Position numbers and translations under genes: made by a program. A stretch of DNA of 18,282 bases, taken from the NCBI GenBank assembly GCA_937925695.1, contig CALAMD010000023.1:1-18282 (forward strand), in the 5' to 3' direction. Position 1 is the first letter of the stretch. Every line of letters begins with the position of its first letter. This DNA comes from an uncultured Bacillaceae bacterium. Lineage in GTDB: Bacteria > Bacillota > Bacilli > Bacillales > Amphibacillaceae. A model generated the notes under the pieces. The model had not been told where the DNA came from. It made no database searches and worked only from the letters and a program-made list of their open reading frames with translations. Shown here one piece after another: positions 13,140 to 18,282 of this stretch.

Positions 13140-13166
13140 TGGCTTTGCTTCATTTTTCTCAAATAA

Positions 13167-13754
13167 TTAATCCCTATGTTTTCCTGCGATTCCATAGAAA
13201 AACATTTTCGTCAGATCTTCAGTTAATGGCAGGATTTGTTCATAAACATCTTCTCGACGCATGAAATCCGCATACATTTGTAAGTACATAATAATCGCTT
13301 CATCCGATAGGTTTTCATCGATGTAGCCTTGTTGCTTCCCCTCATTGAACAATTGGATAAAACTCGGTAAGGCGGTATTGATATAAAATTGTCTTAAATA
13401 GCTATCTTCTTCAATATATTCTTGCATGAAATGGTTAAAAAAGTCCTCGTGAATATCATCAGCAATAATTTTTTTCTCAAACACGATTTGTTTTATTTTT
13501 TCTGGAAAAGGCACATCACTCTGAAATAAAGATTCATATTCAGCCCAAATTTTATCTACATAATAATTAACGACTTCCGTCACTAAATTGTCTTTACTCT
13601 CAAAATAATTATAAATGGTAACTTGTGACACATTTGCTTTTTCAGCAATTTCTGCAATCGATACTTTCTGCACACCATATTCTAAAAACAACGTGAGCGC
13701 TGCTTCTAAAATATGTTTTTGTTTTAATTTTTTGCGACGTTCAAACCCGTTCAT
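13167..13754 (-). CDS. TetR-family transcriptional repressor
   Basis: The 195-residue regulator has the TetR DNA-binding domain at residues about 15-60: ILEAALTLFLEYGVQKVSIAEIAEKANVSQVTIYNYFESKDNL. The recognition helix lies around NVSQVTIYNYF. The remaining all-helical part is the ligand and dimer domain and carries several acidic patches. ATG at 13754 follows AGGTGACAGGAA. The gene is divergent from an ABC exporter, with a perfect inverted repeat in the 147-base spacer. The standard reading is local repression of the exporter until a toxic substrate binds. The ligand is not known. Confidence 0.92.
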   Translation of the reverse strand: MNGFERRKKLKQKHILEAALTLFLEYGVQKVSIAEIAEKANVSQVTIYNYFESKDNLVTEVVNYYVDKIWAEYESLFQSDVPFPEKIKQIVFEKKIIADDIHEDFFNHFMQEYIEEDSYLRQFYINTALPSFIQLFNEGKQQGYIDENLSDEAIIMYLQMYADFMRREDVYEQILPLTEDLTKMFFYGIAGKHRD

Positions 13755-13784
13755 TTCCTGTCACCTCACCCCTAGTGTAATGAA

Positions 13785-13850
13785 AGTTTTGAAATAAAAC
13801 AACTAATTAAATTCAAAACTATTGCATGATGATGTATTTTTGTATATTAT
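13785..13850 (+). promoter_or_regulatory. TetR operator and ABC exporter promoter
   Basis: AGTTTTGAA (13785-13793) and TTCAAAACT (13812-13820) are perfect 9-bp inverted copies 18 bases apart. The right arm stops one base before the exporter's -35, TTGCAT (13822-13827), which is 17 bases from TATTAT (13845-13850). On the minus strand TTGTTT, 17 bases and TACACT may serve tetR, so one repressor could control both directions. Confidence 0.7.
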
Positions 13851-13901
13851 GAACTATAAGAGATAAAATATTTCATAATTTTATAAGGGAGGTATTTATG
13901 T

Positions 13902-14810
13902 ATGTCTGTCATTGAAGTTAACAATTTAACAAAGACCTTTGGCTCATTTACGGCGTTAAACGGCATTAATATTGAAGTCAATCAAGGGGAAGTATTTGGT
14001 TTTATCGGTCCTAATGGTGCTGGAAAAACAACGACCATTCGGATTTTACTCGGTATTTTAAAAGCAACATCGGGAACAGCTCGAATTTTTGGTAAAGACG
14101 CATGGCATGATGCGGTTGAAATCCATAAACGAATTGCTTACGTCCCAGGTGATGTCAATCTTTGGCCAAATTTAACAGGTGGTGAAGTGATCGATCTGTT
14201 TGTTAAACTGCGGGGAAGCAATGATAAACATCGACGGGAAGAATTAATTGAACGCTTTGATCTTGATCCGACGAAGAAATGCCGTACCTACTCAAAAGGA
14301 AATCGGCAAAAAGTCGCTCTAGTAGCAGCCTTTTCTTCTGACGCTGATTTATATATTCTTGATGAACCAACATCAGGACTAGATCCACTCATGGAGCAAG
14401 TCTTCCAGCAATGTGTATTAGAGGCCAAACAAGCAGGTAAAAGTGTCTTGCTTTCGAGCCATATATTATCTGAAGTAGAAAAACTCTGTGATCGCATCGG
14501 CATTATTCGCCAAGGCGAAATCATTGAAAGTGGTACATTAAGTGAACTCAGACACTTAACGCGAACAAATTTTGTCGTTGAAACGAAAGAACCGATTACT
14601 GCCTTACATGAATTAACAGGTATCCACGATCTTGAGGAACAAGGCCAGATGCTATCTTTCCAAGTTGATGCTGAGGCAATAGATGCCGTGATCAAACATA
14701 TTAGCCAATTCGGGATTGTCAAATTGGAAAGTACGCCACCAACATTAGAAGACTTATTCATGCGCTATTATGAACAAAGAGATGAACATAAAGCAGGAGG
14801 CGCTTCCTAA
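13902..14810 (+). CDS. ABC exporter ATP-binding protein (polyketide-antibiotic export type)
   Basis: The 302-residue ATPase is complete: Walker A GPNGAGKT (36-43), signature SKGNRQK (131-137), Walker B YILDEP (151-156, catalytic E155), D-loop SGLD and H-loop SSHIL (H187). Residues after about 225 form the C-terminal regulatory extension found in drug-export ATPases of the DrrA/CcmA group. ATG at 13902 is nine bases after AAGGGAGG. Its stop overlaps the permease start (TAATG), implying coupled translation and a one-to-one complex. The adjacent TetR gene and very large permease match families annotated as putative exporters of polyketide antibiotics (tetronasin type). The true substrate is unknown. 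Confidence 0.9.
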   Translation: MSVIEVNNLTKTFGSFTALNGINIEVNQGEVFGFIGPNGAGKTTTIRILLGILKATSGTARIFGKDAWHDAVEIHKRIAYVPGDVNLWPNLTGGEVIDLFVKLRGSNDKHRREELIERFDLDPTKKCRTYSKGNRQKVALVAAFSSDADLYILDEPTSGLDPLMEQVFQQCVLEAKQAGKSVLLSSHILSEVEKLCDRIGIIRQGEIIESGTLSELRHLTRTNFVVETKEPITALHELTGIHDLEEQGQMLSFQVDAEAIDAVIKHISQFGIVKLESTPPTLEDLFMRYYEQRDEHKAGGAS

Positions 14811-16411
14811 TGCTACGTTCAATATTGAATCAAACATGGTCACTCGTTTCATTTATCATTCGAAGAGATCGTCTTCGTATCCCACTATGGTTAATCGGCA
14901 TTACCGTCATTACGTTAATGATCCCGATTGCCTTTGATGATATGTATGCATCTCAACAAGAACGAGATACAATGGCAGAAACAATGAAAAACCCAGCCAT
15001 GATTGCAATGGTCGGACCTGCCGATTTTGACAATTATACAACTGGGGTAATGACCGCTCATAATATGGTATTATTCACAGCTGTTGTCGTTGGATTGATG
15101 AGTATTTTATTAGTAACTCGTCATACAAGGTCAGATGAAGAAGAAGGCCGGATTGAAATGATTCGTTCCTTACCTGTTGGTCGATTAGCCAATATTAATG
15201 CAACTTTGATCGTGTTAGCTGTTGTTAATATTTTATTAGCCTTATTAAATGGCTTTGGCTTATATGCTTTAGGGATCGAAAGTATGAACTTAGAGGGTTC
15301 CTTACTTTACGGAGCAACTTTAGGCGCAACTGGTATTCTATTCGCCGGTGTAACTGCTGTGTTTGCCCAATTATCCGAAAGCGCCCGGGGTACAATTAGC
15401 TATTCCATTGCCTTTTTATTAATCGCTTATATCCTTCGCGCAGTTGGGGATGTGAGCAATGAGACCTTGTCACTAATCTCGCCATTAGGATGGGTTACCC
15501 AAACTGAAATTTATGCGAATAATCTTTGGTGGCCAGTCATTTTGTTAGTTGGCGTTGCTATTATTCTCTTTTTCCTAGCAAACTATTTAAATGCCATCCG
15601 CGATTTAGAGGCTGGGTTTATCCAAGTTAAACCAGGCAAAAAACATGCCTCAAACCTGTTACAAACACCACTAGGCCACGCCCTTCGTTTGCAAAGAACG
15701 ACGATCATTTCGTGGGCGATCGGGATGTTTGTTTTAGGAATTTCTTATGGATCGGTCATGGGGGATTTAGAGTCCTTTTTTGAGGGAAATGAAATGCTTG
15801 AGCAATTACTCATGGCAGAGGAAGGCTATTCATTAACCGAGCAGTTTCTGCCGATGCTACTTCTCGTCATGGCTATTTTGGCAACCGTTCCACCCATTAT
15901 GTCAGTTAATAGATTACTTGGGGAAGAGAAAAAGAATCGAATTGAACATTTCCTTGCTAGGGCTGTCTCCCGAACCCAACTAATTGGTAGTTATCTCTTG
16001 ATTGGCGTCATCAATGGTTTTGTGATGTTGTCACTAACAGCCATTGGTCTGTGGCTTGCCGCTGCTTCGGTCATGGATGACGTATTTGCCTTTGGAACGA
16101 TTTATGGTGGCATCATGGCCTATTATCCAGCTCTACTTGTGATGATTGGAGTAGCGATTTGTCTTATTGGTTGCCTACCGAGATTTACATCCTTCGTTTG
16201 GGTCTATGTTGTCTATTCTTTCTTAGTCTTGTATTTAGGTGGCTTACTTGACATACCAGAATGGATTGGGAAAATATCACCCTTTGGCTACATTCCTAAA
16301 CTACCAATTGAAAGTATGACCTGGACACCGATCATTGTGTTAACCATTATTGCGTTCGGCCTCATGATGATTGGTTTTGTCGGCTATAACAAGCGAGACA
16401 TTGAGGGATAA
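14810..16411 (+). CDS. Large ABC exporter permease, TnrB3-like
   Basis: The 533-residue membrane protein has about twelve hydrophobic segments in two similar halves: residues about 20-265, then about 290-525 after the soluble linker QVKPGKKHASNLLQTPLGHALRLQ. Each half begins with a basic, Arg-rich stretch before the first membrane helix and contains a long outside segment, as in ABC-2 permeases. Each half also has a cytoplasmic glutamate-rich turn, RHTRSDEEEGRIEMIRSLPVGR and RLLGEEKKNRIEHFLARAVSRTQ. This internal duplication suggests that one polypeptide supplies both permease halves. GGAGG lies before the ATG, which overlaps the ATPase stop. The match to putative polyketide-antibiotic exporters is by layout and these two charged motifs. 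Confidence 0.87.
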   Translation: MLRSILNQTWSLVSFIIRRDRLRIPLWLIGITVITLMIPIAFDDMYASQQERDTMAETMKNPAMIAMVGPADFDNYTTGVMTAHNMVLFTAVVVGLMSILLVTRHTRSDEEEGRIEMIRSLPVGRLANINATLIVLAVVNILLALLNGFGLYALGIESMNLEGSLLYGATLGATGILFAGVTAVFAQLSESARGTISYSIAFLLIAYILRAVGDVSNETLSLISPLGWVTQTEIYANNLWWPVILLVGVAIILFFLANYLNAIRDLEAGFIQVKPGKKHASNLLQTPLGHALRLQRTTIISWAIGMFVLGISYGSVMGDLESFFEGNEMLEQLLMAEEGYSLTEQFLPMLLLVMAILATVPPIMSVNRLLGEEKKNRIEHFLARAVSRTQLIGSYLLIGVINGFVMLSLTAIGLWLAAASVMDDVFAFGTIYGGIMAYYPALLVMIGVAICLIGCLPRFTSFVWVYVVYSFLVLYLGGLLDIPEWIGKISPFGYIPKLPIESMTWTPIIVLTIIAFGLMMIGFVGYNKRDIEG

Positions 16412-16434
16412 CTTGATTACACCCATAAAGAATA

Positions 16435-16475
16435 AGATATGATTCTTGTTTTGGCTAAGAATCATATCTCTTTTT
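16435..16475 (+). terminator. Terminator of the TetR-linked ABC exporter operon
   Basis: AGATATGATTCTT (16435-16447) and AAGAATCATATCT (16457-16469) form a perfect 13-bp stem with a 9-base loop, followed by CTTTTTATTTT on the plus strand. Confidence 0.9.
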
Positions 16476-16536
16476 ATTTTGCAAAGGTAAGTAGCTGATA
16501 AAAATTTCGAGGATACTGTTAACGGCATGCTCGGAA
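16476..16536. other. Short spacer with no assigned feature
   Basis: No gene or clear signal is seen. Together with the adjoining 80 or so bases, this stretch is noticeably richer in G and C than its neighbours, which hints at a different origin. Confidence 0.3.
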
Positions 16537-16725
16537 TCAGATGTTATGCGAAGCTGCGGTTGTGGTCCACCCTGCTAGAATGTTACTTATCCATCTACTT
16601 ATGTCAATGCTGCCAATACCTCTATTTTCTTTTCCTTCAATAATATATTTTTCATCCATGCTAAGCAGCTGGTTCTCTACAGAACAGGTCCGAACAGCAA
16701 AAGGCTGACACTCGTTATTACTCAT
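16537..16725 (-). CDS. Small hypothetical ORF overlapping the dioxygenase stop
   Basis: I do not recognise this 62-residue product. It begins MSNNECQPFAVRTCSVENQ, has an acidic/basic middle (SMDEKYIIEGKENRG) and ends in SRWISNILAGWTTTAASHNI. The ATG at 16725 lies inside the last codons of the dioxygenase gene (ATGAGTAA), which would allow translational coupling. There is no strong ribosome site, only GAAGAATGGAAA. The two cysteines and small size could fit a secreted or modified peptide, but no signal sequence is visible. It may equally be a chance ORF or a gene remnant. Confidence 0.3.
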   Translation of the reverse strand: MSNNECQPFAVRTCSVENQLLSMDEKYIIEGKENRGIGSIDISRWISNILAGWTTTAASHNI

Positions 16726-17665
16726 TTTTCCATTCTTCAATTGGTAACAAATTCGCCTCGATTTCTTCTCGTCGATCTTCTAAAAATGGTGGCAAATCAA
16801 GTCTTGTCCCTAATTCTTCAATATCAGTATCCACAGTAAAACCAGGTCCGTCCGTTACTAGTTCAAACATGATGCCATTTTTTTCACGAAAATAAAGACT
16901 TTGAAAATAATAACGGTCAATGACGCCAGATGTGCGAAAACCAGCTGCCTTTAATTTTTCATCCCATGCATGCAAATCGTCATTCGCAACGGTAATAGCG
17001 AGATGATGCACACTTCCCTTGCCTGGTCTTTCTCTTGATCCACTTTGTTGCTTAATGACAATCTCGCCAAAAACTTCTCCGGCGACAGCTTGATAAACGG
17101 CTTCATTTTCCGTTTTTGTCACTTTCGTAAACCCGAACAACGATTCTAATAAATTGGCTAACTTATCCAACGAACGCACCGTCATTTCGATTGAGCCCAT
17201 CCCAAGAATTCGATGTTCCTCCTCAACAACCGAATCAGGCCATACTTCCCATTGCTTCGGAATACTTTTTCCTTCGTTGTTGATGAGCACATATCGTAAT
17301 CCTTCCTGATCTTCAAACAACAAGGCATCATGACCAGCATAAGTCGTAATCTCACCATGGTTGATCTCATATTGCTCAAAGCGTTGTTTCCAATAAGTAA
17401 GACTTTCATAGGACGGCACTAATAAGCCGATCCTCGTAATTGCATTTGTCCCTCGGTACGTACGCCCAATCGCTGGGATTTCAAAAAAGGTTAACTCTGT
17501 TCCTGCACTTCCTGTTAAATCGCCATAAAAAACATGATACATACTTGGATCATCTTGGTTCACCGATACTTTTACCCGTCTAAGGCCGAGAATTTCCCGA
17601 TAAAAATAATCATTTTTACCAACATGTTTTGTATACATCGATATATGATGATGACCAACTATCAT
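16718..17665 (-). CDS. Second two-domain glyoxalase/ring-cleavage dioxygenase (MhqA/MhqO family)
   Basis: The 315-residue product is a paralogue of the protein encoded at 3063-4019. It has the same two VOC halves and probable metal ligands in GHHHIS (H5-H7), SVHHLA (H220/H221) and IMFELVTDGPGF (E268). GLRRVKVSVNQDDPSMYHVFYGD matches the GLRLVKKTVNFDDPGTYHLYFGD block of the first copy, with many differences elsewhere, so this is an old duplication or independent acquisition. ATG at 17665 follows AAAGGAAG. It lies 34 bases after a MarR gene on the same strand and is presumably co-transcribed with it. Ring cleavage of hydroquinones or catechols is the family's proposed role; the substrate of this copy is unknown. 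Confidence 0.87.
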   Translation of the reverse strand: MIVGHHHISMYTKHVGKNDYFYREILGLRRVKVSVNQDDPSMYHVFYGDLTGSAGTELTFFEIPAIGRTYRGTNAITRIGLLVPSYESLTYWKQRFEQYEINHGEITTYAGHDALLFEDQEGLRYVLINNEGKSIPKQWEVWPDSVVEEEHRILGMGSIEMTVRSLDKLANLLESLFGFTKVTKTENEAVYQAVAGEVFGEIVIKQQSGSRERPGKGSVHHLAITVANDDLHAWDEKLKAAGFRTSGVIDRYYFQSLYFREKNGIMFELVTDGPGFTVDTDIEELGTRLDLPPFLEDRREEIEANLLPIEEWKNE

Positions 17666-17699
17666 TTTTCATCTTCCTTTCATTTTTATCAACTTTCCT

Positions 17700-18149
17700 T
17701 TACGACAACTTCTCTGCTGCTAAACCTACTGTTTTTAATAACTCTGCCAATTCTTCCTTCTGCTTGTCCGATAACACCTTGAGGTTTTCCACAATGACCT
17801 CAACATGTTTAGGAAATATTTCTTGAAACAATGATTCGCCTTTTTCAGTTATGATGACCTGCCAGAACCGCCGATTATTTTGATCTTGCTCTCTTTTTAC
17901 CAGCCCTTTTTTCTCTAATTTGTTTACAACATACGTAATGCTCCCACTTGGAATCATGAGTCGCTCACTAATCGCTTGAATATAATGTGGCCCTTTATTA
18001 TAAAGCAATTCGAGCACCATAAAGTTTTCAACGGTTAAGCCATGACTTTGAATATCCTTTACCACATTATTAAAAAGAGTTTTCGAAGCCCTTAACCAGA
18101 TGCGAAATAATCGTAAATCTCTTTCTACTAGCTCATTCCCTTGATCCAT
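17700..18149 (-). CDS. Second MarR-family repressor, MhqR-related
   Basis: The 149-residue winged-helix regulator aligns by eye along most of its length with the MhqR-like protein at 4161-4616. Shared blocks are VLELLYNKGPHYIQAISERL, GSITYVVNKLEKKGLV, and the C-terminal FPKHVEVIVENL followed by LLKTVGLAAE. It contains no cysteine, whereas the first repressor has two, including the RRPCP wing (here KREQDQNNRRFW). Sensing must therefore differ, for example by direct ligand binding. ATG at 18149 follows GAGGAGG. The dioxygenase 34 bases downstream is the obvious target. No copy of the first repressor's palindrome is found upstream. Confidence 0.87.
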   Translation of the reverse strand: MDQGNELVERDLRLFRIWLRASKTLFNNVVKDIQSHGLTVENFMVLELLYNKGPHYIQAISERLMIPSGSITYVVNKLEKKGLVKREQDQNNRRFWQVIITEKGESLFQEIFPKHVEVIVENLKVLSDKQKEELAELLKTVGLAAEKLS

Positions 18150-18282
18150 CGACTTTCCTCCTCAATATAAAACAGTGTATATTTTGTTACCGCTGAAATA
18201 GTTTCATAAATGCAAGACCATTAACATTGCATCGGTTAAATTGACCGTTTAAATGAGTTAATGCATCAAATATGCACTTAGG
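18150..18282. other. Upstream region of the second MarR gene, cut by window edge
   Basis: This holds the MarR ribosome site and short repeats but no convincing promoter. TGAAATAGTTTCA (around 18194-18206) is a small palindrome (TGAAA/TTTCA arms), and AATATA/TATATT arms flank the region just before the ribosome site. Either could be the operator for this MarR protein. Confidence 0.35.

Noticed and set aside
14203..14761. Minus-strand ORFs inside the exporter ATPase gene
   Set aside because: They are antisense frames of a protein with complete Walker and signature motifs and lack their own signals.
1..18282. CRISPR array, insertion sequence or prophage genes
   Set aside because: No regularly spaced direct repeats, transposase motifs, integrase or terminal repeats were seen. 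Isolated inverted repeats are terminators, operators or single hairpins.

Overview
The window comes from a low-GC Firmicute of the Bacillaceae type. It has strong AGGAGG-like ribosome sites, A+T-rich spacers, sigma-A promoters of the TTGACA/TATAAT type, and gene families with close Bacillus counterparts (MhqR/MhqD/MhqN, PepF, YtrA-like GntR, ErmD-type methylase). A plausible home is the Bacillus/Oceanobacillus/Virgibacillus group, but the sequence does not fix the genus. No transposase, integrase, rRNA, tRNA or CRISPR array is visible.

Layout. (1) 1-160: the truncated start of a broken minimal nucleotidyltransferase gene, minus strand. (2) 340-948: a His/Tyr-rich cupin protein behind a sigma-K-like promoter, possibly spore-related. 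(3) 1030-5527, all minus strand: a quinone/electrophile-detoxification cluster. It reads, in transcription order, nitroreductase (MhqN-like), MarR repressor (MhqR-like), two-domain glyoxalase/dioxygenase, flavin-reductase-like split-barrel protein, MhqD-like hydrolase and an FMN-dependent azoreductase-type protein. A perfect 20-bp palindrome sits on the repressor's own promoter. A near copy covers the -35 of the azoreductase promoter, and a weaker copy lies ahead of the dioxygenase. (4) 5619-6940: an ErmD/ErmK-type 23S rRNA methylase gene with a complete macrolide-sensing leader: promoter, 13-codon leader peptide carrying the RLR stall motif, nested RNA stems and an intrinsic terminator ahead of the methylase. 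(5) 7087-9615: an unrecognised multipass membrane protein, and oligoendopeptidase F convergent to it. (6) 9841-11956: a YtrA-type GntR regulator, ABC ATPase and permease in one operon with an operator-like repeat at its start site. (7) 12032-13015: a tRNA-dihydrouridine synthase. (8) 13167-16411: a TetR repressor divergent from an ABC exporter (ATPase plus 533-residue permease) of the polyketide-antibiotic export type, with a perfect 9-bp inverted repeat between them. (9) 16537-18149: a second MarR/dioxygenase pair, paralogous to the first, plus a small unrecognised ORF overlapping its 3' end.

Taken together the window is a chromosomal stress and antibiotic-response neighbourhood: two MarR-controlled quinone or catechol defence modules, one ribosome-protection gene controlled by nascent-peptide attenuation, and two regulator-linked ABC transporters, separated by housekeeping genes. 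The most informative non-coding pieces are the erm leader and attenuator, the MhqR-type palindromes, the TetR inverted repeat and a long unexplained hairpin at 4771-4816.
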